Below, one piece after another: positions 55,607-63,906 of a DNA stretch of 64,000 bases. A program made the translations under genes and the position numbers. Source of the DNA: VAZQ01 sp963827585. Its GTDB lineage: Bacteria > Pseudomonadota > Alphaproteobacteria > Rhizobiales > Xanthobacteraceae. The stretch covers positions 1 through 64,000 of the forward strand of contig CAWHCK010000006.1 in the NCBI GenBank assembly GCA_963827585.1, in the 5' to 3' direction. Position 1 is the stretch's first letter. Every line of letters starts with the position of its first letter. The notes beneath the pieces were generated by a model, which did no database searches, was not told where the DNA came from, and saw nothing but the letters and a program-made list of their open reading frames with translations.

Positions 55607-56365
55607 TGCTCCCGGCGTTTGCCGACCACCGTGGCGATGATGGTCGGGTCGGCGAAGAATTCCTGCGGTGGCAGATCGGCCAGGACCTTTCCTTCCGACA
55701 GCGCGATGATGCGGTCGGAATAGGCCGCGACCAGGTCCATGTCGTGCTCGACGAGAATGAGCGCCTTGACCCCGCCCCGGCGCGAGGCATCGATCAGCGT
55801 CGTCATGATGCGATGCTTTTCCGCCGTCGAAATGCCGGAGGTCGGCTCATCAAGCAGCATCACGTCGGGGTCGAGCGCGAAGGCGGACGCAACGTCGAGC
55901 AGCTTCTTCTCCCCTTGCGAAAGCAGCTGCGCCGGCTCCGGCAAGCGGCCCTCCAGGCCGAATATCGTCGCCACCGCATGGACGCGCGCCGCCACCGCTT
56001 GATCCGCGGCAAGGCTGGCGAACAGGCGCCATCGCTTGCCTTGCCTCGTGACGATCGGCGGCCGCGATGGTCTCCGCCACCGTCAGCTTCGGGAAGATCT
56101 GAACGAGCTGAAAGGACCTCGCCACGCCGCGCTCGGCGAGCTCGACCGGGCTCGCCCCCGCGATCGTCGCTCCGCGCAGCAGCACCTCGCCCGTCGTCGG
56201 CGCGGCGAGGCCGGTCAGGAGATTGACCAGCGTGGTCTTGCCGGCGCCGTTCGGCCCGACGATGGCGAGGATTTCGTTCTCCTTCAGAGTCATGCTGACG
56301 CACTCGAGCGCGCAAAACCCGCCATAGAACTTGCTCACGTTGCGCGTCTCGAGAATGGTGGTCAC
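55603..56365 (-). CDS. livG: Branched-chain amino acid-type ABC transporter ATPase LivG, one frameshift
   Basis: ABC ATPase, about 254 residues, starting at GTG 56365 within a GTGA overlap with livM. Walker A in LAIVGPNGAGKTTLVNLLTG; RGVARSFQLVQIFPKLTVAE; then an extra base near 56048 shifts the frame to ATIFGLEGRLPEPAQLLSQG, EKKLLDVASAFALDPDVMLL, DEPTSGISTAE and LVEHDMDLV. Since livF, livM and livH are intact, an assembly error is likely. Confidence 0.92.
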
Positions 56366-57336
56366 GCCGTCTTCTCCCTGCTGCGCAGGAGGGTGGCCGC
56401 GTCTTCGACCATCCCGGCGATGCCGCGCGGAAATCCGATCACGAGCAGCGCGAGAATGGCGCCCAGCACGAACCGCCAGTATTGCGTGATCGATTGCAAT
56501 TGATCGTGCAGCAGCGTGAAGGCGAGCGCACCGACGATCGGCCCGAAGAAATTCGCAAAGCCGCCGAGCAGGCTCATGAACACCAACTGCCCGGAATGCG
56601 TCCAGTAGACGAGCTCGGGATCCGCGACCCCGGTGCGGAAGCCGAGCACGACGCCGCCGATGGCGGCGAAGCCCGCCGAAATGACGAAGGCAAGCAGCCG
56701 GAAGCGGTAGACCTGGACGCCGACATATTGTGCCTTCTGCGGGTTGTCGCGCAGCGCCCGCAGATGCAGCCCGAACGGCGAATGCACGATGCGCCACATC
56801 AGGAGCCCGGCAACCGCCAGCAGGCCCAGGCAATAGAAATAGAATGGGCCGGAGAGAAACTCGATCTTGTTGTAGCCGCTGAACTCGAGCCCCAGAATAT
56901 TCAGGCGTGGGACGCGCATGCCGCTGTCGCCGCCGGTGAGGTGATAGAACTTGAACAGGAAGGAATGGAACAGCATGCCGAAGGCGAGCGTCAGCATCCC
57001 GAAGAAGATGCCCACATACCGCACGCAAAGCAGGCCGATCGGAATGGCGGCGACCATCGAGCCGACGGTCACGATCACGAGAATGACCTCGAAGCTGCGG
57101 ATGCCGTAGACGCCCGCCAGCACCGCGGTGCCGTAGGCGCCGAACCCCAGGAACATGGCGTGCCCGAACGAGAGAAGCCCGCCATAGCCGAACAACAGGT
57201 TGAACCCGAGCAGCGCGATCGCATAGGCGAAGAAGGGCACCATCAGGCTGGCGTAATAGGATGGCGCCACGAACGGGACGAGCGCAAAGGCTGCGAGCCC
57301 GAGCGCCGCGACGGCGATCGCAACGCCGGGCTTCAT
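56362..57336 (-). CDS. livM: ABC transporter permease LivM
   Basis: Branched-chain amino acid-type permease, 324 residues, start at ATG 57336 (MKPGVAIAVAALGLAAF), overlapping the livH stop by ATGA. About eight to nine helices. Family motif: LLFGYGGLLSFGHAMFLGFG and, in the cytoplasmic loop, HLRALRDNPQKAQYVGVQV with FRLLAFVISAGFAAIGGVVL. The C-terminus ends in LLRSREKTA. Confidence 0.94.
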   Translation of the reverse strand: MKPGVAIAVAALGLAAFALVPFVAPSYYASLMVPFFAYAIALLGFNLLFGYGGLLSFGHAMFLGFGAYGTAVLAGVYGIRSFEVILVIVTVGSMVAAIPIGLLCVRYVGIFFGMLTLAFGMLFHSFLFKFYHLTGGDSGMRVPRLNILGLEFSGYNKIEFLSGPFYFYCLGLLAVAGLLMWRIVHSPFGLHLRALRDNPQKAQYVGVQVYRFRLLAFVISAGFAAIGGVVLGFRTGVADPELVYWTHSGQLVFMSLLGGFANFFGPIVGALAFTLLHDQLQSITQYWRFVLGAILALLVIGFPRGIAGMVEDAATLLRSREKTA

Positions 57337-58214
57337 ACCGCCGGCTTTCCGAACAGGCCGGCCGGCCGCAACAGCAGCACGCCGATCACGATGACATAGA
57401 TCATCAGCAGCTCGGCTTCCGGATAGACGACGAGCGAGAGCGCGCGGATGAGACCGACGATGAGCGCGCCGGCGAAGGCGCCGCGCATGGAGCCGAGGCC
57501 GCCGATGACGACGACGGCGAATGCCTCGACCACGAATTCGATCGCCATGTCGAGCGAGGCGGCGGCGGTCGGAACGACCAATGCCCCCGCCACCGTCCCC
57601 AGCATGGTGCCGAGCGTGAACACGACGGCGTAGACCGAGCGCACGTTGACGCCGAGCGCTTCCGCCATCGCGCGATTTTCCGAGGTCGCGCGCAGGATGC
57701 GGCCGTAATTGGTGTTCCGCAGAAACAGTCCGAAGCCGGCCGCGATCGCGATCGCCGCCGCAATGACGAGCACGTTGTAGACGGGAACACGGAAATCGCC
57801 CGCCACGATCGATCCGTAGACGAGAGGACTGATGTCGAGCGTGCGCGGGTTGGCGCCCCACACGAAGCGAAAGACGTCCTGAAACATCAGCAGCAGCGCA
57901 AAGGTAAGGAGAAGCTGAAAGCTCTCGTCCCGGTCGTAGATCGTGCGCAACAGCCGCTCGATCACCGGACCGATCAAACCGACGACGATGCCGGCGAGCA
58001 CAAGCGCCGGCAGCAGCAGCACCGACGGCATGCCGTATTGCTGCGCGTAGCCGACGAACGTGATGCCGAAATAGGCGCCGAGCGCGTAGAAGGAGCCGCA
58101 GGCCAGATTGACGATCTTCTGCACGCCGAAAATGAGCTGCAGCCCGGCCGCGACCAGGAAAAGAACGGCGGCGTGAAACACGCCGCCGAGCAGGATATTC
58201 GCGAACGCCGACAT
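57333..58214 (-). CDS. livH: ABC transporter permease LivH
   Basis: Branched-chain amino acid-type permease, 293 residues, with eight helices. N-terminus: FANILLGGVFHAAVLFLVAA, then LQLIFGVQKIVNLACGSFYA. The coupling-helix region is GRILRATSENRAMAEALGVN, and the C-terminus is IVIGVLLLRPAGLFGKPAV. It is coupled to livM by an ATGA overlap. The binding protein gene ends 22 bp upstream of its start. Confidence 0.94.
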   Translation of the reverse strand: MSAFANILLGGVFHAAVLFLVAAGLQLIFGVQKIVNLACGSFYALGAYFGITFVGYAQQYGMPSVLLLPALVLAGIVVGLIGPVIERLLRTIYDRDESFQLLLTFALLLMFQDVFRFVWGANPRTLDISPLVYGSIVAGDFRVPVYNVLVIAAAIAIAAGFGLFLRNTNYGRILRATSENRAMAEALGVNVRSVYAVVFTLGTMLGTVAGALVVPTAAASLDMAIEFVVEAFAVVVIGGLGSMRGAFAGALIVGLIRALSLVVYPEAELLMIYVIVIGVLLLRPAGLFGKPAV

Positions 58215-58236
58215 GAACCGGGTGACAGGGCCGCGT

Positions 58237-59517
58237 TCACACGCCGAATTTGGCGGTCTTGATCCACTCCCAGAAATTCGCGCCCGTCGGCTTCTGCAAG
58301 TCGGGCGAGAACATGGTGTCGAAACGGTCGAGCGTCACGAAGTCATACTTGTTGGTGTGGGTGGTGAAACCCTGAATGAAGGTCTGGTCGGCGATGTGGT
58401 CCTTGCGCCAGGAGCCCTTGCCGCCGAGGCTTTCGACCGAGAGCCCGCTTTCCAGCGCGCCGATCACGTCGTCCTGCGACGGCCAATTGCCGCCCTTGGC
58501 GGCCGCCGCCTTTTCCACCGCCGCCTTGTAGGATGCAATGGCAAAATAAGCGCGATCGGCCTCCCAGTTCGGGTAGTCCTTGTGCTTGGCCTCGTACCAG
58601 GCGACGAATTCCTTCTGCAGCGGCGTCGCATTCGGATTGGCGAAGTAGAGCGTGTTGTGGCCGAACAGCATGCCTTCCGGCGTGAAGTCCTTCTTCATCA
58701 GCGTGTGCTGCCAGCCGGCGGCGGGGAAGACGAGCTTGGTGTCCCTGGTCAGGCCCGCACCGTGTGCCTGTTTCATGAAAACGGGAAGATCCGCAAACAG
58801 CAGCGAGGAGAAGATCAGATCGGGCTTGGCGGCCTGCAAGGCCGCGACATGGCTGGTCAGGTCCATGGTGCCGACCTTGGGCCATTGCTCGGTGACCACC
58901 CGATGCTCGATATTGAAGCGCTTGAGCAGCGCGACGAAGGCCGCCATGTTGTTGCGGCCGTATGAATAGTCCGGATTGATGCCGGCGACGGTTGCGAACT
59001 TGCCCTTCCAGTACTTGATGCACAGGAGCGAGGCCATGATCGCCTCGCACTCGTTGTCGGTGCTGCGGAAGAGATAACGCGGATTGGGGATCTTCTCGTC
59101 GACGCCGTCCTGGGTGGTGCCGTCCCAATAGATGGTGAGCGCCCTCGCCTCTTCCACCACCGGGCCGAGCGCCAGTCCGACCCCGGTCGAGATGATGCCC
59201 TGAACGCAATCGACCTTCTCCTGCTGCACCAGCTTGGTGAAACGTTCGATCGTGTCCTTCGGCGAGCTCTCTTCCTCGATCACGAGCTCGATCTTGCGGC
59301 CGGCGATCCCGCCCTGCGCGTTGAATTTCTCGACCGCCCATTGCGTCGCGCGAATGCCGTTCTCGCCCGGTCCTGCGGCAATGCCCGAGCGCGGGGCGAG
59401 CACGCCGATGCGGACGGGCTTTGCCTGCGCGATCGATGGTGCCGGAAATGAACCGGCCGCGGTGAGCGCGCCCGCGGCGGTCATCGATTTGAGCATGGAT
59501 CGACGTGAAAAGAGCAT
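58237..59517 (-). CDS. Branched-chain amino acid-type ABC transporter binding protein
   Basis: Periplasmic type I binding protein, 426 residues, with a twin-arginine-like signal (FSRRSMLKSMTAAGALTAAG). Core: KPVRIGVLAPRSGIAAGPGE, FNAQGGIAGRKIELVIEEES, VDCVQGIISTGVGLALGPVV, WKGKFATVAGINPDYSYGRN, AAKPDLIFSSLLFADLPVFM. It is longer than LivJ, as in the group that binds urea, amides or aromatic acids. It is the first gene of the liv unit; the DUF6166 gene lies 86 bp upstream. Confidence 0.92.
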   Translation of the reverse strand: MLFSRRSMLKSMTAAGALTAAGSFPAPSIAQAKPVRIGVLAPRSGIAAGPGENGIRATQWAVEKFNAQGGIAGRKIELVIEEESSPKDTIERFTKLVQQEKVDCVQGIISTGVGLALGPVVEEARALTIYWDGTTQDGVDEKIPNPRYLFRSTDNECEAIMASLLCIKYWKGKFATVAGINPDYSYGRNNMAAFVALLKRFNIEHRVVTEQWPKVGTMDLTSHVAALQAAKPDLIFSSLLFADLPVFMKQAHGAGLTRDTKLVFPAAGWQHTLMKKDFTPEGMLFGHNTLYFANPNATPLQKEFVAWYEAKHKDYPNWEADRAYFAIASYKAAVEKAAAAKGGNWPSQDDVIGALESGLSVESLGGKGSWRKDHIADQTFIQGFTTHTNKYDFVTLDRFDTMFSPDLQKPTGANFWEWIKTAKFGV

Positions 59518-59603
59518 GAGGACCTCCTTGATTTCCTTGCCTTCGCCGGGCGGGTTAACCGCCTTCTGTTCGTTGGTGTTTGCTCGGCCCTGATCCGCGC
59601 GGA

Positions 59604-59939
59604 TCAGACGCGTAGGCCAGTGGCATATCGCTTCACTCGGAGCTCCGCAATGGCGTGGTTGATGTCGCCTGCGGTGAGCCGCCAGTCATTATCGAGATTG
59701 GCGACGACTTTCTTCATGAAGGGTTCGGAGAGCGCGATGGCGCGCCGTCCGTCACCGAGATGATCGGCGAGGATCGCAAGCGCGAGCTGGCGCGGGCTTT
59801 CGCCCTCATAGGTCCACTCGAAGCCGAAACGGGTGAACCGCACGAGGTCGTAATGCTCGTCGAGCGGCTTGCCGTCGACCGTGACGACGAGGCCATCCAT
59901 GGTGCGCTTTCCTTCGTAAACCTTCGATGCCGCTGACAT
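59604..59939 (-). CDS. DUF6166-like protein
   Basis: A 111-residue cytoplasmic protein resembling DUF6166: KVYEGKRTMDGLVVTVDGKP, FTRFGFEWTYEGESPRQLAL, AILADHLGDGRRAIALSEPF, NLDNDWRLTAGDINHAI. The start is placed at ATG 59939, because the ATG at 59969 is only 6 bp from a palindromic operator and has no ribosome binding site. The function is unknown. It is probably the first gene of the transcript that leads into the liv genes. Confidence 0.75.
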   Translation of the reverse strand: MSAASKVYEGKRTMDGLVVTVDGKPLDEHYDLVRFTRFGFEWTYEGESPRQLALAILADHLGDGRRAIALSEPFMKKVVANLDNDWRLTAGDINHAIAELRVKRYATGLRV

Positions 59940-59975
59940 CGAACCGGCGTCCCCAGAGGCGGCCGTCATTCGCGA

Positions 59976-59998
59976 CTAATATATCACACATATAATAG
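59976..59998. promoter_or_regulatory. Candidate GntR operator, copy 2
   Basis: CTAATATAT-CACAC-ATATAATAG, the best palindrome of the three (8 of 9 arm positions pair). It lies directly upstream of the DUF6166 gene and 64 bp from the end of the GntR gene. Confidence 0.75.
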
Positions 59999-60061
59999 AC
60001 CCATTTCAAACCGCGGCGCAACCGCGGCGGCCCCGCAGGAGCGCGGCAAAGTGCGCGCTCC

Positions 60062-60751
60062 TCAGTGGATATGGACGGTGGCGCGGGTGAAGCTCTCGAC
60101 GTAATCCATCAGCGCGTCGGTCGCTTCGGCCGCCTGCTTGCCGTTGCCGCGCCCGATGGCAAGCGCCTGGTTGGCGTGCAGGCGGGCGCAGCGCGGCAAA
60201 TCCGCCGCCACCCGGTAGTGCATGTACCAGAAGCGGCGCGACAGTCCCTGCAGCAGCTTCATCGAGCGCGCGGCGTAGTCGTTGCGCGCCGCCTCCACAG
60301 TGAGCAGATTCAATTCGCGGTCGAGGCGCATGAAGGCGATGTCGTCGTTGGTCTTGGCGGCCTTCTCCATGCCGCCGGCGATGGCGAGAAACGTCTCTCT
60401 CTGCTCCGGCGTGGCACGCTCCGCGCTCGCGCGCGCGAGCAGGCGCTCGAGCTCGCGACGCACTTCCAGCACCAGCAGCTGGCGCTGCGGGTTGATCTCG
60501 GACACGAGAATGCCCTTGCGCGGCAGGATGGTGACCAGGCCTTCGAGCGCGAGCCGTTGCAGCGCCTCCCGAATGGGCGTGCGTCCGATCCCGAGCGAAG
60601 CCGAGAGCGATTGCTCCGACAGGACCTGGCCCGGCTTGAGCCGCAGCGTGACGATCAACTCCTCGATCTGCCCGTAGGCCTGCTCGGTCAGCGTCTCGGC
60701 GCGCTCGACGGGCGCAGCCGGCTTGACCTTGCGTGCGGTACCCTGGCGCAT
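60062..60751 (-). CDS. GntR-family regulator, FCD subfamily
   Basis: FadR-type regulator of 229 residues. The N-terminal winged helix has AYGQIEELIVTLRLKPGQVL, SEQSLSASLGIGRTPIREAL and QRLALEGLVTILPRKGILVS. An FCD effector domain follows, with metal/ligand residues in MRLDRELNLLTVEAARND and RLHANQALAIGRGN. The start is the second ATG (60751). It lies directly downstream of panB in the same direction and flanks a promoter with the shared palindrome, so it is the prime candidate to bind the three sites. Confidence 0.92.
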   Translation of the reverse strand: MRQGTARKVKPAAPVERAETLTEQAYGQIEELIVTLRLKPGQVLSEQSLSASLGIGRTPIREALQRLALEGLVTILPRKGILVSEINPQRQLLVLEVRRELERLLARASAERATPEQRETFLAIAGGMEKAAKTNDDIAFMRLDRELNLLTVEAARNDYAARSMKLLQGLSRRFWYMHYRVAADLPRCARLHANQALAIGRGNGKQAAEATDALMDYVESFTRATVHIH

Positions 60752-60771
60752 CATGCCCGCCCCTGCCCTCG

Positions 60772-61706
60772 TCAGGCGTCAGAATCTGCCGCCGTTTGGC
60801 GACCATGGCGGCAAATTGCTCATATTCGGCATCGTTGACCGCGTAGGAGTGATCGTCGTCCGGGAAGGAGCCGTCCTTCACCTCTTTCACATATTGCTTG
60901 ATTCCCGCGACCGCGACATCGGTCAGTTTGGCAAAGCGCTTGGTGAATTTCGGCTTGAAATCGGTGAACACGCCGAGCAAATCGTAGCACAGCAGGATTT
61001 GCCCGTCGGTGCCGACGCCGGCGCCGATCCCGATGGTCGGTATCGTCAGCTGCTCGGAAATGAGCCGGGCGATCCTCCCCGGCACGGCCTCGAACTCGAG
61101 CATGAAGCAGCCGGCGTCCTCGATCGCCAGCGCGTCCTCCAGGATTTTCATGGCCGCATCGGCGGTCCGCCCCTGAATCTTGAAGCCGCCGAACATGGCG
61201 ATGGTGTGCGGCGTGAGCCCGATATGCGAGGCGGTGGGAATGCCGGCATCGACCAGCGCCTTCAGGATATGGGCTTGCGATTTGCCGCCCTGCGGCTTGA
61301 CCGCGTCGGACAAGGCGTCCTGCATGAAGCGCGTGGCGTTCACGAGCGCACGATCGACCGTGTTGTAGCTCTGATAGGGCATGCAACCGAGCACGAACGT
61401 GCGCGGCGCGCCCCGGCGCACGGCCTGCGCATGCATGATCATCATGTCCATCGAGGCGGGGATGGTGTTGGCATGGCCGTGGGCGATCATCGCCAGGCTG
61501 TCGCCGACCACCGCGACGTCGACCCCCGCCATCTCCGCCCACTGCGCCGACGTGTAGTCGGGAACGGACATGTAGACCATTTTCTCGCCGCTCGCCTTGG
61601 ACTCGCGGATCTCCGTGATGGTGCGCTTGTCGCGTTTCTTTTCCGCACCTGTGGCCGCGCTCGCGCCCGTCGCGGCGGCCGTTGCGGTGATCTTCGTCTT
61701 CGACAT
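60772..61706 (-). CDS. panB: Ketopantoate hydroxymethyltransferase family protein, frameshift near the end
   Basis: PanB fold (PEP mutase/ICL superfamily), about 311 residues. The start ATG 61706 has GGGGGA upstream. Motifs: RTITEIRESKASGEKMVYMS, VDVAVVGDSLAMIAHGHANT, GMPASHIGLTPHTI-type segment (IPTASHIGLTPHTIAMFGGF), GCFMLEFEAVPGRIARLISE, and TIGIGAGVGTDGQILLCYD. A base missing near 60795 leaves the frame open through the GntR gene; the neighbouring frame ends DSDA at 60772. It has an Ala-rich N-terminal extension and no panC beside it, so a role other than pantothenate synthesis is possible. Confidence 0.85.
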
Positions 61707-61731
61707 GGCGTCCCCCGGCAGGCCCTTCTGT

Positions 61732-61754
61732 CTGATATATGTGTCGTATGTTAG
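61732..61754. promoter_or_regulatory. Candidate GntR operator, copy 3
   Basis: CTGATATAT-GTGTC-GTATGTTAG, 26 bp before the panB start. Same 9-5-9 spacing as the copies at 54829 and 59976. It would autoregulate the panB-gntR unit. Confidence 0.7.
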
Positions 61755-61824
61755 AAACCGCCTACGTGGTTGGCAAGCCGAGGGCCGCATCGGTTGGGCG
61801 GCCTGGCTTCGGGGGTCATTGCAC

Positions 61825-62202
61825 ATGGCGCTGCCGGATTGGCTCACTCTGGCGCTCTTTGTCGTGCTGGTGCTCGTGAGCGGCATGCACGGCCTTTCCG
61901 CCAGCGGGCACTTCCCCGCGCGCGGGCGAAACTCCGAGCTCTCCGGCTTCGGTGGCTCGTCGTTGCTGTTCGGCTCGATCGCGCTCGTCGCGGCGGCATT
62001 GATTGCGGGCACCATCGCCACCGCCATGACGGCGCCGTGGCCCGCTCTCGTGCTCGGCGGCGGCGCCGCGATATTGCTTGCGCCGATCGCGCTTCGGCTG
62101 TTTCCGGATCGCTTCGTCGACGGCCGCGGCGCACTGATCTCCTTCGCGGGTGGCGCAAGCACCGCCGCGGTCCTGATCGCCTTGACGGCGAGACTGGGCT
62201 AG
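61825..62202 (+). CDS. Small hypothetical membrane protein
   Basis: A 125-residue protein, start at the ATG 61825 (MALPDWLTLALFVVLVLVSG). Four hydrophobic segments: WLTLALFVVLVLVSGMHGL, SSLLFGSIALVAAALIAGTI, AMTAPWPALVLGGGAAILLA and ALISFAGGASTAAVLIAL. I do not recognise the family. It is divergent from panB. Confidence 0.6.
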   Translation: MALPDWLTLALFVVLVLVSGMHGLSASGHFPARGRNSELSGFGGSSLLFGSIALVAAALIAGTIATAMTAPWPALVLGGGAAILLAPIALRLFPDRFVDGRGALISFAGGASTAAVLIALTARLG

Positions 62203-62362
62203 GAGCACCCCCGCCGGGCTGCGTTCGTTGCACGCCAGCCACCATCAGGGCGTGGGTCGCGCAACGCGGTGCAACCGCCTAAACCTTGTGCAAGCATCTT
62301 GCGGGAAAGGACCGTCTCGTGCACTTGAACGGGGCCGTTCAGCAATTGCGAAGGACACTCTG

Positions 62363-62878
62363 ATGAGACGACTGTTCGTATGCGTCCTGGGCGTTACCCT
62401 CTGTGCCGCAGCAGGCCTCATGTCGCGCCCGGCCCTGGCGCAGGAGCCCACCGCCGCCGGCCTGTGGGAGAAGCTGGACGACGCGGGCAAGCCCGAAGCG
62501 TGGTTTCGCATCACCGACTGCGGCAGTCGCTTTCAAGGACAGATCGCCAAGATTTTTCCGAAGCCGGGCGAAGATCCGTCGCAATGGCGCTGCGCGGACT
62601 GCGAAGGCAAGCAAAAGAACGCACCGGTGCTGGGACTGACCTTCATCAAAGGCATGCAGCGCAACGGCCTCACCTACGAGAACGGGACGGTTCTCGACCC
62701 GCGGGACGGCTCGGTCTACAGCGCCGTCATGCGATTGAGTCCCGACGGCCGTCAGCTCACCCTTCGCGGCTATCTCGGCATTCCGATGCTCGGGCGCAGC
62801 GAAGTCTGGCGGCGCCTGCCCGACAATGCGCTTCCACCGCCCAAGTCCGGGCCTTGCGTCCCCGAGGGAGCCGCGTAG
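62363..62878 (+). CDS. DUF2147 exported protein
   Basis: A 171-residue exported protein, start at ATG 62363, with a signal peptide ending at PALAQE. DUF2147 core: TAAGLWEKLDDAGKPEAWFR, FQGQIAKIFPKPGEDPSQW, KNAPVLGLTFIKGMQRNGLT, NGTVLDPRDGSVYSAVMRLS and LTLRGYLGIPMLGRSEVWRR. It has two extra cysteines (CADC). Family members are small periplasmic β-barrels of unknown role. Confidence 0.92.
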   Translation: MRRLFVCVLGVTLCAAAGLMSRPALAQEPTAAGLWEKLDDAGKPEAWFRITDCGSRFQGQIAKIFPKPGEDPSQWRCADCEGKQKNAPVLGLTFIKGMQRNGLTYENGTVLDPRDGSVYSAVMRLSPDGRQLTLRGYLGIPMLGRSEVWRRLPDNALPPPKSGPCVPEGAA

Positions 62879-62884
62879 CCCGCA

Positions 62885-62992
62885 TCAGGCGATCAGCCAG
62901 GTGAACACGCCGATCAACACGAGAATGGCGACACAGAGAGCAACGAGCAGGAACACCCACTCGCGTGCCCTGCCAATCGTGAGCCTTTTCAT
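62885..62992 (-). CDS. Very small membrane protein (35 residues)
   Basis: Start ATG 62992: a basic N-terminus (MKRLTIGRAREW) and one transmembrane helix (VFLLVALCVAILVLIGVFTW). There is no clear family. The composition is that of a real small membrane peptide, but the reading is short and unsupported by homology. Confidence 0.45.
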   Translation of the reverse strand: MKRLTIGRAREWVFLLVALCVAILVLIGVFTWLIA

Positions 62993-63081
62993 TTCGGTCG
63001 ACCCTCGCGCGTTCACGACGCAATCCCCGATAATACCGGAAGCCAACGGAAGAGCGTAAGGCATCTGGTCGACACCGCCGG

Positions 63082-63523
63082 TCAGACGGCCCCGCCGGCG
63101 CGGAGGTTGATCCCGTACTCGAGGTAGGCCTTGAGGCAGGTCACCATGTGCATCCAGCCGCCGCAGTTTCCGTACGACGATTTCGAGCCCTTTGGGGTCC
63201 TCCCGCCAACCCGATTCGCTGATCTGCACCATGGTGCTCGCGGCATCGAGCGGCTTGAAGACCATCTCCACCCGGATGTTGTAGCCGCCCTCGCCCACCG
63301 CCCACTCGAATACGATGCGCTCGTCCTTGATCACCTCGCGGACGACGACGTCGTGCTCCCCGGGAAACTCCGGGAATTTCCACTTCACGGTGGTGCCCTC
63401 CGCAAGCGGCCCGCTGGCGTATTGGACGAAGTAGCCGCTGAGCTTCTTGGGATTGGCGACGCCGTCGAAGACCTCGGCGACCGGCTTCTGGATCTTCAAC
63501 TGCACCTGAAACTTGAGCGCCAT
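63082..63523 (-). CDS. AHSA1/START (SRPBCC) domain protein, frameshifted
   Basis: Activator-of-Hsp90-type SRPBCC protein, about 147 residues, start ATG 63523 with GGGAGGTGA. FQVQLKIQKPVAEVFDGVAN, KLSGYFVQYASGPLAEGTTV, EHDVVVREVIKDERIVFEWA. The frame breaks after EDPKGLE in an AAA run near 63184; with one A fewer it continues SSYGNCGGWMHMVTCLKAYL and ends in NLRAGGAV, the expected C-terminal helix. It is paired with a divergent ArsR gene, a common arrangement in which ArsR controls the AHSA1 gene. Confidence 0.9.
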
Positions 63524-63558
63524 CTGGTTCACCTCCCGTTTTGAGTTCGGGGGATCAT

Positions 63559-63578
63559 ATGTTATAGAACTATAACAT
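63559..63578. promoter_or_regulatory. ArsR operator
   Basis: ATGTTATAG-AA-CTATAACAT, perfect 9-bp arms around AA. It lies between the AHSA1 and ArsR genes and overlaps the ArsR start codon by two bases. Confidence 0.85.
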
Positions 63579-63906
63579 GTCAAACGCCGCCCGGGACGAT
63601 CTGGTTTTCAAGGCCCTGGCGGATTCGCGCCGGCGGGAGATCTTGGATCTCCTGAAAGACGCGCCGCGGACCACCGGGGAGCTGTGCGAGAATTTCGGCG
63701 CGTCGCTCGACCGCTGCACGGTGATGCAGCACATCGGGGTGCTCGAACGGGCGGGGCTGATCATCGCCCGGCGCGAGGGGCGAAAGCGCTGGAACTACCT
63801 CGACGTCACGCCCTTCAAGGGGATCTACGACCGCTGGATCTCGTCCTACGCCACCGAGGCGGTGGATCTGCTCGCACGGATGAAGCGGGACATGGAGCGC
63901 GATTGA
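63577..63906 (+). CDS. ArsR-family transcriptional regulator
   Basis: A 109-residue winged-helix regulator: DDLVFKALADSRRREILDLL, RTTGELCENFGASLDRCTVM, QHIGVLERAGLIIARREGRK, and RWNYLDVTPFKGIYDRWIS. It lacks the CxC metal site of ArsR proper and belongs to the group paired with AHSA1/SRPBCC genes. The start overlaps the palindromic operator and has no ribosome binding site, so the message may be leaderless. Confidence 0.93.
   Translation: MSNAARDDLVFKALADSRRREILDLLKDAPRTTGELCENFGASLDRCTVMQHIGVLERAGLIIARREGRKRWNYLDVTPFKGIYDRWISSYATEAVDLLARMKRDMERD

Noticed and set aside
57261..58262. A 333-residue plus-strand frame opposite livH
   Set aside because: It is highly charged with no domain, while livH with its helices and coupling motif is on the other strand.
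60006..62162. A single 718-residue open frame running through panB and the whole GntR gene
   Set aside because: The PanB homology ends near 60795 and the rest is the shadow of the GntR gene in another frame. A one-base deletion in panB explains the open frame better than a fusion.
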